DNA from: Acinetobacter wuhouensis
GTDB lineage: Bacteria > Pseudomonadota > Gammaproteobacteria > Pseudomonadales > Moraxellaceae
Length of the DNA stretch: 64,000 nucleotides
Assembly (NCBI RefSeq): GCF_001696605.3
Contig: NZ_CP031716.1
Location: forward strand, 806,001-870,000
Reading direction: 5' to 3'
Shown: piece by piece, positions 29,245 to 41,552 of the stretch
Layout of the letters: each line of letters opens with the position of its first letter
Numbering within the stretch: the first letter of the stretch is position 1
Program-made: the position numbers and the translations under genes
Notes under the pieces: generated by a model
The model's input: the letters and a program-made list of their open reading frames with translations, nothing else
Databases searched by the model: none
Told to the model about the DNA's origin: nothing

Positions 29245-30696
29245 ATGAAGTTATCGGTTGGATTAAAAGTTGCAAACTCTTTGTCGCTCACACCTCAATT
29301 GCAACAAGCCATTCGATTGCTACAATTATCAAGTCTTGAACTTGAACAAGAGATTCAAATCCAATTAGAAAGTAATCCTTTGCTTGAAAAAGTTGAGGAG
29401 GATACGCATGAAAGTTTGGAAAGTATTCAGCAAGAACAAAAAGAAACGGTAGAACTTTCAGATGCCTTGAATGCAGATCATTTACCTGATGAGTTACCTG
29501 TCGATACAGATTGGGATGATGTTTATACACACCAATCATCTGCGATGGAGCGTCCTGAATTTGAAGAACGTGAAGACAATCGTCATTCCGATGCCTCATT
29601 AAAAGAACATATGTTGGGGCAGGTGAATCTACTTCACTTTTCTCCAGTCGATAAGTTAATCGCCTATTGTATTGTCGATGCTTTAGATGAAAAGGGCTTT
29701 TTGGATGCAAGTATTGATGAAATCGTGAGTTCAGTACAACATCTACTTCAGCAAATGGATTATGACATCGAGGTTGAGGACGATGAGGTTTTAGTTGTTT
29801 TAAAGCATATTCAACGTCTTGAACCGATTGGTGTAGGTGCACGTAATCTAGCAGAATGTCTTTTTGTGCAAATTGAAGCTTTACCCGCGAGCACTTTATA
29901 TCGTAAAGAAGCCTTATTATTACTGAAACATTATGAATTATTAGTGAGTAATGATTTAGCCAAATTGATTAAACAAACAGGGTTAAATGCAGACTTATTA
30001 AAGTCAGCCGTGATGTTGTTAAAAACGCTGAAACCTTATCCTGGTGCTGAGTTTGAGCAGAAAGAGTCTGATTATCAAATTCCAGATGTGGTGGTGTCTA
30101 AGAAAAATGGACATTGGCTTGTTCAGCTTAACCCAGACATTTTACCCAAGTTGAGAATTAACTCGTTTTATTCAGGCATGATTAAACGTGCAGATCAAAG
30201 TGAAGACAATCAATACTTGCGTAATCAAATGTTGGAAGCTAAAAACTTTATTAAAAGTGTCGATGAACGCCACAAAACTTTATTAAAAGTGGCGAGTTGT
30301 ATTGTGCAACATCAACGTGAGTTTTTAGAAATTGGTGCGGAAGGGATGAAACCTTTGGTATTGCGCGATGTTGCAGAAGAAGTTGAACTGCATGAATCAA
30401 CTGTTTCTCGTGTCACCACCAATAAGTTTTTACTGACCCCCCGTGGTTTGTTTGAGTTGAAATATTTCTTTTCCAGTCACGTCGGAACAACTTCAGGAGG
30501 CGAGGCTTCATCAACGGCAATTCGAGCGAAAATTAAGAAGTTGGTTGCTGAGGAAAATCCACGTAAACCATTGTCAGATAATACGATTGCAAATTTATTG
30601 AAAGAGGATGGAATCGATGTGGCACGACGCACGGTCGCAAAATATCGTGAATCGTTACATATTCCTTCATCATCAGACCGAAAAGTCTTGATCTAG
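29245..30696 (+). CDS. rpoN: RNA polymerase sigma-54 factor
   Basis: A 483-residue sigma-54. The N-terminal Gln-rich activator-interaction region (LTPQLQQAIRLLQLSSLELE) is followed by an acidic stretch. The C-terminal DNA-binding domain carries the RpoN box (ARRTVAKYRE). It serves promoters with -24/-12 elements, such as nitrogen and pili genes. The frame is open from 29230 (GTG), but ATG 29245 fits the family start MKLSVGLKV and lies after GGGAAG. Confidence 0.95.
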   Translation: MKLSVGLKVANSLSLTPQLQQAIRLLQLSSLELEQEIQIQLESNPLLEKVEEDTHESLESIQQEQKETVELSDALNADHLPDELPVDTDWDDVYTHQSSAMERPEFEEREDNRHSDASLKEHMLGQVNLLHFSPVDKLIAYCIVDALDEKGFLDASIDEIVSSVQHLLQQMDYDIEVEDDEVLVVLKHIQRLEPIGVGARNLAECLFVQIEALPASTLYRKEALLLLKHYELLVSNDLAKLIKQTGLNADLLKSAVMLLKTLKPYPGAEFEQKESDYQIPDVVVSKKNGHWLVQLNPDILPKLRINSFYSGMIKRADQSEDNQYLRNQMLEAKNFIKSVDERHKTLLKVASCIVQHQREFLEIGAEGMKPLVLRDVAEEVELHESTVSRVTTNKFLLTPRGLFELKYFFSSHVGTTSGGEASSTAIRAKIKKLVAEENPRKPLSDNTIANLLKEDGIDVARRTVAKYRESLHIPSSSDRKVLI

Positions 30697-30884
30697 TTTT
30701 TAAAGTGTGGCAATTCTATATGCTCATTATGACTAAATAATGAAAACCCGATGTTTTTTGGAGTAACTTAAATGATTGCATGATTTTGAGCATAGTACTG
30801 AGCACAGTTTTTCTCAGTGAATTCTGTCATGAAATCTTTTGGGTTATGACTTTCATATTCCTATAAAAGGAGAGGGATAAAGCT

Positions 30885-31226
30885 ATGCAAATTACAATTC
30901 GTGGACACCATTTAAGTATTACCCCTGCAATAGAAGAAAATATTCGAGATAAATTTACCCAGATGACTAAGCATATTGATCAAGTCAATAGTATGCAGGT
31001 CAAACTCAGTAAAGATCATCAGCTTGATAAAAGATCAAAAAAGGGCAGTGCCAATCATATTGCTGAAGCAATTGTACGCTTGCCAGGTACGGAACTGTTT
31101 GCGCAAGCCAGTGCTGATGATATGTATAATGCGATTACCAAATTGACCGATAAGTTAAAAAGACAATTGGATAAGCATCGTAAAATGCAGTTGAATTTTG
31201 TACCTTTAGAAGTATTGACCACATAA
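30885..31226 (+). CDS. hpf: Ribosome hibernation promoting factor (short form)
   Basis: A 113-residue protein of the HPF/YfiA family, the short form. It binds the 30S decoding region and promotes inactive ribosome dimers in stationary phase. The start MQITIRGHHLSITPAIEENI and the basic helix KLTDKLKRQLDKHRK are typical. It has a strong AAGGAGAGGG ribosome site. It lies 188 bp after rpoN, as in many proteobacteria. Confidence 0.93.
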   Translation: MQITIRGHHLSITPAIEENIRDKFTQMTKHIDQVNSMQVKLSKDHQLDKRSKKGSANHIAEAIVRLPGTELFAQASADDMYNAITKLTDKLKRQLDKHRKMQLNFVPLEVLTT

Positions 31227-31241
31227 TTTTTCATGGTTTTA

Positions 31242-31270
31242 AAAGAGGTTGAAAAATACCTCTTTTTTTT
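31242..31270 (+). terminator. Rho-independent terminator after hpf
   Basis: An 8-bp stem AAAGAGGT / ACCTCTTT with an 8-nt loop, then a T run. Confidence 0.85.
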
Positions 31271-31366
31271 ATCGATAATTTTTGTATGAGTTAATGAATT
31301 ATTTTACCAAGTTATAGTAAAATACTCGGTTTTTACACTGTCAGTCCTACAAATGAGGTCTAAGCA

Positions 31367-31618
31367 ATGAATAGTGAACAGCTCACTGAAATTTTAAAAG
31401 CGGCTTTTCCTGATGCAGAAGTTGCTGTCAGTGGACAAGCAGGAAAATTTGACCTCCGTATTGTGGACGATCAATTTGAAGGTAAACGTCCTGTTCCTCG
31501 TCAACAAGCTGTTTATGCACCGCTCAATTCATATATCGCAAGCGGTGAAGTACATGCTGTGACTATTCGTGCAATGACTAAAGAAGAATGGCGCAAAGCC
31601 AGCATGTTTGGAGCTTAA
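31367..31618 (+). CDS. ibaG: BolA/IbaG-family protein
   Basis: An 83-residue BolA-like protein. These small class-II KH-fold proteins pair with monothiol glutaredoxins to handle [2Fe-2S] clusters; IbaG is linked to acid stress. The helix-turn end QAVYAPLNSYIASGEVHAVT contains the conserved His. It lies 6 bp before murA, the usual arrangement in gammaproteobacteria. Confidence 0.88.
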   Translation: MNSEQLTEILKAAFPDAEVAVSGQAGKFDLRIVDDQFEGKRPVPRQQAVYAPLNSYIASGEVHAVTIRAMTKEEWRKASMFGA

Positions 31619-33585
<1,967 letters not shown>

Positions 33586-33614
33586 TTTGTAATAGAATGA
33601 TTTTGAAATGAATG

Positions 33615-33637
33615 ACCGCCCAAAAGGGCGGTTTTTT
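33615..33637 (+). terminator. Rho-independent terminator after hisG
   Basis: A 7-bp GC-rich stem ACCGCCC / GGGCGGT with an AAAA loop and a T run, so hisD must be transcribed from its own promoter. Confidence 0.85.
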
Positions 33638-33678
33638 GTATTTAAATTTCAATATTTTTCGTACAGTGACGTAAATAT

Positions 33679-33694
33679 AAGTTTGATCAAACTT
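33679..33694. promoter_or_regulatory. Perfect 16-bp palindrome upstream of hisD
   Basis: AAGTTTGATCAAACTT lies 99 bp before the hisD start, in the only gap between the hisG terminator and hisD. It could be an operator. No regulator is known to me for this sequence. Confidence 0.35.
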
Positions 33695-33793
33695 TCCTAT
33701 TAAACTTAATAAAATTGACCATGCGAACTTGCCCACAAGTCATTCAAAACAAGGTAAACTAAATCTTTCCTAAACAACCTTGTGGGTAAATTG

Positions 33794-35086
33794 ATGCGAC
33801 GTTTATCGACTCAAGAGCCAGACTTTAAACAAGTCTTTGCTGACTTATTGGCTTTTGAAACAGTGAGTGATCCTGAGCTTTTAAAAACCGTAGACCAAAT
33901 TATTGCAGATGTACGCCAACATGGTGATGCACATGTACTAAAACTCACTCAACAGTTCGATCGACATCCAGCGCATCAATTTTCAGATTTAGAACTGTCA
34001 CAAGAGCAATTGAAAGCAGCATTTGAAGGCTTAACGTCTGAAGTACGTGAAGCACTTGAAATGGCAGCCAATCGTGTGCGTGAATTTCACCAAGCACAGA
34101 AACAAGATGGTTGGACTTATGTTGATGCTTTGGGCAATACACTCGGTCAAAAAGTAACACCACTCGATCGTGTTGGGATTTATGTACCAGGTGGTTTGGC
34201 GTCTTATCCATCTTCTGTATTGATGAATGCTGTTCCTGCACATGTTGCGGGTGTGCAAGAAATTATCATGGTCGTTCCTGCGCCAAATGGTGATTTAAAT
34301 CCATTGGTGCTTGCTGCTGCTTATCTTGCAGGTGTACATCGTGTATTTACGATTGGTGGTGCGCAAGCTGTTGCTGCATTGGCATACGGAACTGAAACTA
34401 TTCCGCAAGTTGATAAAATCACGGGACCAGGCAATCGTTTCGTTGCTGCGGCAAAACGTGCAGTATTTGGTCAGGTTGGTATCGACATGATCGCAGGACC
34501 ATCTGAGATTTTAGTCTATGCGGAAGGGCAGAATAATGCCAAATGGTTAGCAATGGATTTATTGTCACAAGCTGAACATGACACGGTTGCGCAAGCGGTA
34601 TTTATCACACCTGATGAACAGTTGCTGAATGATGTTGCACAAGCCATTGAAGAACATTTGGAAGCATTGCCAAAAGCTGAAATTGCACGTACTTCGATTG
34701 CCAATCGTGGTGCATTGGTTTTGGTAAAAGATCGTGCTGAAGGTGCAGAACTTATTAACCAAGTTGCACCCGAACATCTCATGTTGTGTTTAGATGAAGC
34801 ACAGGAAATGTCAGAAGATATTCGCCATGCAGGTGCAATCTTCATGGGACGTTATACACCTGAAGCGATTGGTGATTACTGTGCAGGTCCAAACCACGTA
34901 TTACCAACATCGGGTACAGCACGTTTCTCGTCACCATTGGGTGTATATGACTTCCAAAAGCGTTCAAGTTTGATCATGTGTTCTGAGCAAGGGGTAAAAC
35001 CACTTGCCAAAACTGCAGATATTTTAGCGCAACAAGAAAACTTGGATGCACATGCGAGATCTGCGAGATATCGTTATCAGTCATGA
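33794..35086 (+). CDS. hisD: Histidinol dehydrogenase
   Basis: A 430-residue zinc enzyme for the last two steps of histidine synthesis. Motifs visible: [57 protein letters not shown] and [12 protein letters not shown] (catalytic and zinc-binding residues). A GTG four codons upstream is open, but ATG 33794 gives the normal family start MRRLSTQE and sits 7 bp after GTGGG. Confidence 0.95.
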   Translation: MRRLSTQEPDFKQVFADLLAFETVSDPELLKTVDQIIADVRQHGDAHVLKLTQQFDRHPAHQFSDLELSQEQLKAAFEGLTSEVREALEMAANRVREFHQAQKQDGWTYVDALGNTLGQKVTPLDRVGIYVPGGLASYPSSVLMNAVPAHVAGVQEIIMVVPAPNGDLNPLVLAAAYLAGVHRVFTIGGAQAVAALAYGTETIPQVDKITGPGNRFVAAAKRAVFGQVGIDMIAGPSEILVYAEGQNNAKWLAMDLLSQAEHDTVAQAVFITPDEQLLNDVAQAIEEHLEALPKAEIARTSIANRGALVLVKDRAEGAELINQVAPEHLMLCLDEAQEMSEDIRHAGAIFMGRYTPEAIGDYCAGPNHVLPTSGTARFSSPLGVYDFQKRSSLIMCSEQGVKPLAKTADILAQQENLDAHARSARYRYQS

Positions 35087-35110
35087 GATGAATAATCTCT
35101 AATTATATAA

Positions 35111-35358
35111 AACCTCTCCCTAACCCTCACTTGCGCTGAATTTTAAAGTTATACTTTAAAACACGCTCAGGAGAGGGGACTTTATGCTTCTGAAATGGAA
35201 ATAGGTTAAAAACTATTAGGAGTATATTGGAAGATCCCTCTCTCTTTGGAATGAGTAGCGAGGCTACGCAAGAGGATGAGGGGAAATATTGAATTTGGTT
35301 TGGAAGATGACCTCTCCCAAACCCTCTCCTGGGAGGAGAGGGCTTACGTGATCGTAAG
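35111..35358. repeat. Composite REP-like hairpin region between hisD and hisC
   Basis: About 250 bp of intergenic inverted repeats built from CCTCTCC / GGAGAGG units. The first hairpin (35113-35176) has outer CCTCTCC / GGAGAGG and inner TTTTAAAGT / ACTTTAAAA. The second (35235-35284) pairs CCCTC with GAGGG around GTAGCGAGGCTAC. The third (35322-35342) is a perfect CCCTCTCCT / AGGAGAGGG stem, and CTTACG/CGTAAG follows at 35343-35358. It looks like a tandem of repetitive extragenic palindromes. Confidence 0.7.
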
Positions 35359-35383
35359 TTGAGTACATAAATGAGAAAATAAA

Positions 35384-36481
35384 ATGCCAAACATCACCCC
35401 TGAACAAATGCGTTTTTGGAGTCCAGATGTACGTGAGTTAGAACCTTATGTACCAGGCGAACAACCGAAAATTCAAAATTTATTAAAGTTAAATACCAAT
35501 GAAAACCCGTATCCACCATCGCCAAAAGTGGTCGCTGCGGTGCAAGCGGTATTGGAAAACTCAGCAGATGCATTGCGTCTATATCCTGACCCTGATGCGA
35601 CTGCATTAAAACAAGCGATCGCCAAGCAACAACACGTTCCTGTAGAGCAAGTTTTTGTCGGAAATGGTTCGGATGAAGTTTTAGCACATATTTTTAAAGC
35701 TTTTTTTGTGCAAGATAAACCGATTCTATATCCTGATATTACCTACAGTTTTTATCCTGTTTATAGTCAGTTTTTTGGAATTTCAGCACAATCAAAAATT
35801 ATTCCGTTGAATGATGATTTTGAAATCGTAGTAGATGATTATAAGCAACCGAATGGCGGGATTATCATCACCAATCCAAATGCACCAACCAGTATTGCAT
35901 TAGGATTGTCTGCGATTGAAGAAGTATTGCAGGCTAATCCTGATTCAGTTGTGGTGATTGATGAAGCCTATGTGGATTTTGGTACAGAATCAGCAGTGAA
36001 ATTGGTTGATAAATATGACAACTTAGTCGTATGTCAAACCACTTCGAAATCACGTTCTCTTGCAGGCTTACGTGTTGGATTTGCTATAGCACAGCCACAT
36101 TTGATTGCTGCACTTGAAGCGGTGAAAAATAGTTTTAACTCTTTCCCGATTGATCGTTTTGCGATTGCAGCTGGTGTAGCATCTTTTGAGGATCAAGATT
36201 ACTTTGAAGCACAATGCCAAAAAGTCATCAAATGTCGTGATACATTGATCTATGATTTGGAAGCTTTAGGTTTTAAAGTTTTACCATCAAAAGCCAATTT
36301 TGTTTTTGCGACATTGCCAAATCATGATGCAGGGGAATTGATGAAAGCCCTACGTGAAAAAGGCATTATTGTGCGTTATTTCAATAAGCCACGTATTAAT
36401 CAGTTCTTGCGTATTACGGTTGGCACAGATGAACAAAATCAACGCCTTGTTGATACATTGAGAAATGATATTTTAAAATAA
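35384..36481 (+). CDS. hisC: Histidinol-phosphate aminotransferase
   Basis: A 365-residue fold-type I PLP aminotransferase of histidine synthesis. Motifs [29 protein letters not shown], the PLP aspartate in [11 protein letters not shown], and the Schiff-base lysine in [16 protein letters not shown] are visible. It follows hisD after the REP-like region, so readthrough across that region decides whether the two are coexpressed. Confidence 0.95.
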   Translation: MPNITPEQMRFWSPDVRELEPYVPGEQPKIQNLLKLNTNENPYPPSPKVVAAVQAVLENSADALRLYPDPDATALKQAIAKQQHVPVEQVFVGNGSDEVLAHIFKAFFVQDKPILYPDITYSFYPVYSQFFGISAQSKIIPLNDDFEIVVDDYKQPNGGIIITNPNAPTSIALGLSAIEEVLQANPDSVVVIDEAYVDFGTESAVKLVDKYDNLVVCQTTSKSRSLAGLRVGFAIAQPHLIAALEAVKNSFNSFPIDRFAIAAGVASFEDQDYFEAQCQKVIKCRDTLIYDLEALGFKVLPSKANFVFATLPNHDAGELMKALREKGIIVRYFNKPRINQFLRITVGTDEQNQRLVDTLRNDILK

Positions 36482-36500
36482 TCAATATTTAAAATACATA

Positions 36501-36526
36501 AAAAGCGAATCTTAGGATTCGCTTTT
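36501..36526. terminator. Bidirectional terminator between hisC and pabB
   Basis: An 11-bp stem AAAAGCGAATC / GATTCGCTTTT with a 4-nt loop and T runs on the plus strand. Its right arm overlaps the last codons and stop of pabB on the minus strand. Confidence 0.85.
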
Positions 36527-37873
36527 TTCTTGAGTATTTTCAGGTTGATACCATGTATTGAGTAGGTCTAACATTGCTGAAACTTTATCAAAACATTCCT
36601 GATATTCAGCATCACAATCCGATGCAATGGTGATTCCGCCGCCTGCCCACAAAGACACATTGTCCTGATATTTTTGAATGGAACGAATCAGAATATTCCA
36701 GGAACCTGTACCATCAAAATTAAAATAGCCCATCGAACCACAATAAGCCCCTCGTGGCGCACCTTCGAGTTCCTCAATAATTTGCATGGCACGAATTTTC
36801 GGTGCACCTGTAATCGAACCGCCAGGAAGGGCAGACAGTAACATTTCAAATGGATTGACATCTTCTTTTAATATCGCTGTGACTTCACTGACCATGTGAT
36901 GTACTTGATTAAAGGATTCAATATTAAAAAGTTTTGGCGTTTTGACTGAACCTGTTTCTGCATAAACACTGAGATCATTACGCAATAAATCCACGATCAT
37001 GACGTTTTCCGCCTGATCTTTTTGTGAATGAGTCAGCGTGTTTTTTGATTGCTCATCTAACACAGGATCATCATAGCGTGGCATTGTGCCCTTGATCGGT
37101 TTGGTGGTGATTTTACGATTGGCTTCAAAGTCGATAAATAACTCGGGTGAACAGCTCAATAATTCAAAATCATCTATTTTTAAATAACCGGAATAAGGTG
37201 CATCGGTCAATTGCCAAAACTTTTCAGCAGTATCCAATAATGAGCCTTGCGCTGTGGTTGTAAATTCTTGCGTTAAATTAATTTGATAACAATCACCCGC
37301 TTTGATGTAGTTTTGTACTCGTTTAAATGCATGCTGATATTGCTGTTTTGTCCACGTTGCTGTGCAAGGCGCTTTTAAAGAGAAATTTGATTGTGAGTCT
37401 TGTGAGTTATTTAAAATATTTTGAATGAAGTGAAATAGTTTTACAGCGCAAGATTCTGTGCTGTAAAAATAAAAATGACCATTTTCAAGTTTAATGAATG
37501 TTTTATAAATACCGATATAAAAGTTGGGTTGATTTTTTAAATTAGAATCAATTTGTTGGTTGCTGGCATAATTGTAATCAATGAAACCAATATAACCGCC
37601 CTGAAAACTGTCACGTTGTTCAATACAATGTTGAGCGGAGAAGTTTAAAAAATCATTGAGCTGATTTTTTTTATTATCCAATTGATATTGGAATAAATTA
37701 TTTCTTGAGTAGCAGAATTGTTGTTGTTTGATATAAATACAATAACTTTCAGGTAAAAATGAAATTACATTTTCACCTAAATTAGCTAAGTAGTTCACAC
37801 CCGTTAATGTATTAAGTTTAAGGAGTAACTGCGAAACTTGATTTGATGGAAAATTTAATAACTTCCGAAACAT
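36512..37873 (-). CDS. pabB: Aminodeoxychorismate synthase component I
   Basis: A 453-residue chorismate-using enzyme of folate synthesis, making aminodeoxychorismate with the glutaminase PabA. The chorismate-binding core is plain: KAGDCYQINLTQEF, TTKPIKGTMPR, LPGGSITGAPKIRAMQIIEE and APRGAYCGSMGY. The PIKGT lysine fits PabB rather than anthranilate synthase. It is divergent from the fil cluster. Confidence 0.9.
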   Translation of the reverse strand: MFRKLLNFPSNQVSQLLLKLNTLTGVNYLANLGENVISFLPESYCIYIKQQQFCYSRNNLFQYQLDNKKNQLNDFLNFSAQHCIEQRDSFQGGYIGFIDYNYASNQQIDSNLKNQPNFYIGIYKTFIKLENGHFYFYSTESCAVKLFHFIQNILNNSQDSQSNFSLKAPCTATWTKQQYQHAFKRVQNYIKAGDCYQINLTQEFTTTAQGSLLDTAEKFWQLTDAPYSGYLKIDDFELLSCSPELFIDFEANRKITTKPIKGTMPRYDDPVLDEQSKNTLTHSQKDQAENVMIVDLLRNDLSVYAETGSVKTPKLFNIESFNQVHHMVSEVTAILKEDVNPFEMLLSALPGGSITGAPKIRAMQIIEELEGAPRGAYCGSMGYFNFDGTGSWNILIRSIQKYQDNVSLWAGGGITIASDCDAEYQECFDKVSAMLDLLNTWYQPENTQEKSES

Positions 37874-38133
37874 AGGGATTGATAACCCGTAAATATAGTT
37901 GAAAAACTATAGTATTTTACCTGAAAAAACAAGTTAAAAAAGTGTTTACCGTTTATCGGTTTATTCTAAATTATGATAAACAGCAGTTGAACAAAAAGTA
38001 ACATACAGTTAATTTAAAAGAGCAAAACGGACTGCTCAAGGATTGAAGTTTCTGTTGTCAAAAAAACAAAAACAACGGAAGGCTACGGAGAGTGGTTAAA
38101 AATGAAAAAAAATGCTCTTGGGAGAGTACAAAC

Positions 38134-39171
38134 ATGAAATTATTCACTAAACTCGCTTTGGTTTCTGCTGTAGCTGTAAGTTCGAATGCAATGGCTATGC
38201 AAGCAATGGATGATGCTGCACTTAGCTCTACAACTGGTCAAGATGGTATCTCTATCGGTATCGGTATTTCTAAAGTTGAAATTGCTAAATTACACGTTTT
38301 TGATGGTGATGGTTTAGGCTCAACTCAGGAATTATATACTAATTCAAAAGGTACTGTTGTGAAGGGTGCTGATGTTGGTGGTACTGGTACTACAGGTGCG
38401 ATTACCATTAATAACCTTGTTGTTTCAGCACCAATGACAACAACAGAGGTTGATGATGGTACAGGTACAATGGTTTCTACACCGGTTCCTGATACAGCTC
38501 GTATGTTGGCGACTGGTCACTTAGCAGATGTGGTAATTGATACGGATGGTGGTAATGGTAGCCCATTCTTGAATATTGCTGCTGCAGTGTCAGGTTTGGA
38601 TATTTCTTTAGGTAAAATTGAAGTAAATAATGCGACTGGTACATCTGGTGCTTATGTTGCAGGTGCTGCAAAGGCTGAAATCTTAAGTGGTTTAAGCTTG
38701 CAAACTGGTAAAATGACTGCAAATATCCAGTTAGGAAATACTCCGCAGGGTGCAATGATTAAACTTGATGGTACTATGGTTGGTGGTTTGGCAATTAATA
38801 ATCTTGCTTTGAAAGACAGTTCTACTGCTGGTCAAGGTTATATTGCTTTGGGTAAAATTAAAATCAACGATGCAAAAGCAGATGGTACGACAGATGCTAA
38901 TTTAGCTTTAGATACAGATATTGCGGTGAAACCAGAAGGTCTTGCAATTACAGCAATGAAAGGTGCTAATGGTACAAACATTTATGTACAAAAAATAATA
39001 TTAGGTGGTGGTACTATTGCGTCTGGTAACACAGCATTCCAAGGTACTGGTGTTGGATCTGCTTCAATCGGTGATGTTGCGATTTCAGGCATGAAAGTTT
39101 GGAATGGTGCTGCAGGTCTAACTCCTGGTGCTGCTGTAAACGGTGCTGTAATTACAATCGCTGGTCACTAA
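38134..39171 (+). CDS. filA: FilA, exported surface protein (DUF6160 type)
   Basis: A 345-residue protein with a clear signal peptide (MKLFTKLALVSAVAVSSNAMA) and the family start DDAALSSTTGQDGISIGI. The mature part is Gly/Asn/Thr-rich beta-type sequence with imperfect repeats (GLxIxxGKIxxxxA). The name comes from the Acinetobacter 'putative pilus assembly' fil cluster (filA-filF). The frame is open from 38092, but ATG 38134 has GGGAGAG and the signal peptide. A strong terminator follows. Confidence 0.8.
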   Translation: MKLFTKLALVSAVAVSSNAMAMQAMDDAALSSTTGQDGISIGIGISKVEIAKLHVFDGDGLGSTQELYTNSKGTVVKGADVGGTGTTGAITINNLVVSAPMTTTEVDDGTGTMVSTPVPDTARMLATGHLADVVIDTDGGNGSPFLNIAAAVSGLDISLGKIEVNNATGTSGAYVAGAAKAEILSGLSLQTGKMTANIQLGNTPQGAMIKLDGTMVGGLAINNLALKDSSTAGQGYIALGKIKINDAKADGTTDANLALDTDIAVKPEGLAITAMKGANGTNIYVQKIILGGGTIASGNTAFQGTGVGSASIGDVAISGMKVWNGAAGLTPGAAVNGAVITIAGH

Positions 39172-39181
39172 GTTTTTGTAA

Positions 39182-39212
39182 AAAAAGCGCGTATATCACG
39201 CGCTTTTTTTTT
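39182..39212 (+). terminator. Rho-independent terminator between filA and filB
   Basis: An 11-bp GC-rich stem AAAAAGCGCGT / ACGCGCTTTTT with a 5-nt loop and a long T run. It should cut most filA transcripts, so filA is expected to be more abundant than filB-F. Confidence 0.88.
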
Positions 39213-39369
39213 ACAAAAAATATGACAAAAGTTGTAAAAATATAAAATAAATGCTGTATTTTTAAATAAAAAGCGTTATCTTTGAAATATAGGGAAGAGT
39301 AGAGTGTTCACTCTAAAAATAAAATCAGCACTTTAGGCAAAATACTGCCGATACTTGATAGTTAAAATT

Positions 39370-40203
39370 ATGTTAGAAATTACTTTAGGTTCGGCATTAA
39401 TGTATTATTTTGCCAGCCACGAACTAGACGTGAAATCCAAGCCAAAAGATGCGATTTATTATACAGAGCTTGCGGATTCTCGAGAACAATCATTCGGACG
39501 TAATCATCGTGAGATGGTTCATGTCAAACCTGCCTTAGAAAACCAATTTCGTGGAATTGTTCGCCAAGCTTATGACTATAGTTGTGGGTCGGCAGCATTA
39601 ACAACTTTGCTGAATGGTTATGTAGGTACCAATTTAACAGAACAACAAACCATGGAAGGTTTATTACGATTTGGGGAATACAATCGTATTATTGAACGAC
39701 GAAGCTTTTCATTGCTTGATATGAAACGTTTTGTTGCTGCTATTGGTTATGAAAGTGGTGGATTTAAAGGTGAATTCACAGATTTGATTAATCAAAATCA
39801 ACCGGTCATTGTACCGATCTCATATGCAGGATTTAAACATTTCGTTGTATTCAAAGCTTATAAAGATGGACGTGTGTATGTGGCAGATCCTGCATTAGGC
39901 AATATTAGTTTTGACCAAGAGCGTTTTAAGCAAATTTGGGAAAATAATACTTTATTTATAATCAATGCTCCGAAAAACCAACAAAATAATATGTTGGCAT
40001 TGCAAGATGCAGATATGAGACATGTGGAAGATGCGACGATCAATCGTTATGCATTAGTAGAGGCACAATACTCAGCTGATTATACCAATAAGTTAGCAGA
40101 CAAAGCGTCAACAATGCGTAAGGTGATTGACCAATCTACCACCTCTCCAACCTACAACCAGCCAATTACAACTTATATGAGACTCTATTATAAACGTAAG
40201 TAA
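39370..40203 (+). CDS. filB: FilB, C39-like peptidase of the fil cluster
   Basis: A 277-residue protein with a papain-like C39 (bacteriocin-processing type) peptidase domain. The catalytic triad can be read as Cys72 in YDYSCGSAAL, His157 in AGFKHFVVF and Asp173 in YVADPALG. A weak signal/anchor (LEITLGSALMYYFA) precedes it. C39 enzymes usually cleave a leader at a double-Gly; the substrate here is unknown but could be FilA or another Fil protein. The start is uncertain: TTG 39355 is also in frame. Confidence 0.75.
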   Translation: MLEITLGSALMYYFASHELDVKSKPKDAIYYTELADSREQSFGRNHREMVHVKPALENQFRGIVRQAYDYSCGSAALTTLLNGYVGTNLTEQQTMEGLLRFGEYNRIIERRSFSLLDMKRFVAAIGYESGGFKGEFTDLINQNQPVIVPISYAGFKHFVVFKAYKDGRVYVADPALGNISFDQERFKQIWENNTLFIINAPKNQQNNMLALQDADMRHVEDATINRYALVEAQYSADYTNKLADKASTMRKVIDQSTTSPTYNQPITTYMRLYYKRK

Positions 40204-40255
40204 AAGACGGATTAAAAATTAAATAATTGAATTAGTTTTTTGGGATAGGAATAAT

Positions 40256-41539
40256 ATGAATAATCAATGGATGAAAAGAACTTTACTTGCAGTGAGTATT
40301 CAATTTGCAATTGGAAGTTTATATGCTGCTGAGACGGCTCCGGCGGATATAGATGTCAGTCCAGAGGTTGCAACAGATCAAGCTGAAGCCGTAGCTACAG
40401 ATTCAGCAGGTGCTGTTAGTGATGGCGCTGCGACAGAAGCTATTAAAGCTGAAGAAGCAACTCAAACTGAAGAGATCGCACCAGCTAAAGAAGAAGTAAA
40501 GATCAATAAGGATGAAACAAAATCCTTAGCTCCTAAGGCCGGTACTCAAGCTGCTGAAGCACTGCAAAAGCAAGAGGGTGATGCATCTCAAGAAACAAAT
40601 TTACAAGAAGTTTTTACATCAAATGAGCGTCAATACTCTTTGATTAAAAAAGGTGAGATCTCAACTTTTTATGATTTAGATTATTCATATTATCGTGATA
40701 GTCAGATCAATAGTAGTATTCAGGATGGACAACTTTATCAATTACGTGTAGATGAAGATGCGAGTCATACTATAAGTAATACTTTTACCGCTCAGTATGG
40801 TGTGCGTGATAATTTAACATTTACTGCATCTGTCCCATTTATTGCAAAATCAGACAATTTAAAAGATACAACTGCAGCTGGCTTAGGTGATATTAGTTTA
40901 GGTGCACGTTGGGAACCGTTCCCATTAAAAGCAGGACGTTTACCGCTGATTTTATTTGGTAGCTTATCAACTAAAACAGGTGATAGTCCGTATGAAATCA
41001 ATGCGGATAAAGATTTATCAACGGGTAAGGGATATTATTCAGTTGGTGTAGGTGCAAGTACTCGTAAATATATCGACCCAGTTGTATTGTTTGCTTCAGT
41101 TTCAGGAAATTACGGTTTAAAAGAAACAGATTTAAATCAAGTACGTGGTAATAGTGGTAATGCGAATGGTGAAGGCGGGGCACAAACTGGGGGGCAAATC
41201 TTAAAAGAGTTTGATCCTGGAATGACGGCTGGTTTTTCATTCGGTTTTGCATATTCATTTAACTATGATGTTTCTATGACCATGTCATATCAACAGTCAT
41301 TCAATATGAATACGACATTTAAATATCAAAAACCTGGACAGACAGCACTAGATGAATACAAAGCAGCTTCGCAATCAAGTGGTATGTTTGCGATTGCGCT
41401 TGGTGTCCGTGTAAGCCCAGATACGATTGTCAATGGAACAGTTGGAATCGGTTTAACAGAAGATTCACCAGATATTTCATTGGGCCTATCATTCCCATTG
41501 GATATTTTAGGCTTTGGCAAGAAGAAAAAGCCAAACTAA
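40256..41539 (+). CDS. filC: FilC, outer-membrane beta-barrel protein
   Basis: A 427-residue exported protein. The signal peptide ends near GSLYAAETA. An Ala/Glu/Thr-rich spacer of about 100 residues follows. The rest is a beta-barrel with alternating aromatic strands (TFTASVPFIAK, SLGARWEPFP, GMTAGFSFGFAYSF), resembling outer-membrane transporter-like proteins. Third gene of the fil cluster. It is 52 bp after filB and 13 bp before filD. Confidence 0.75.
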   Translation: MNNQWMKRTLLAVSIQFAIGSLYAAETAPADIDVSPEVATDQAEAVATDSAGAVSDGAATEAIKAEEATQTEEIAPAKEEVKINKDETKSLAPKAGTQAAEALQKQEGDASQETNLQEVFTSNERQYSLIKKGEISTFYDLDYSYYRDSQINSSIQDGQLYQLRVDEDASHTISNTFTAQYGVRDNLTFTASVPFIAKSDNLKDTTAAGLGDISLGARWEPFPLKAGRLPLILFGSLSTKTGDSPYEINADKDLSTGKGYYSVGVGASTRKYIDPVVLFASVSGNYGLKETDLNQVRGNSGNANGEGGAQTGGQILKEFDPGMTAGFSFGFAYSFNYDVSMTMSYQQSFNMNTTFKYQKPGQTALDEYKAASQSSGMFAIALGVRVSPDTIVNGTVGIGLTEDSPDISLGLSFPLDILGFGKKKKPN

Positions 41540-41552
41540 GGGAGTATAAGGT

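Noticed and set aside
35127..35390. Minus-strand ORF in the hisD-hisC gap
   Set aside because: It only translates the REP-like hairpins and has no family features.
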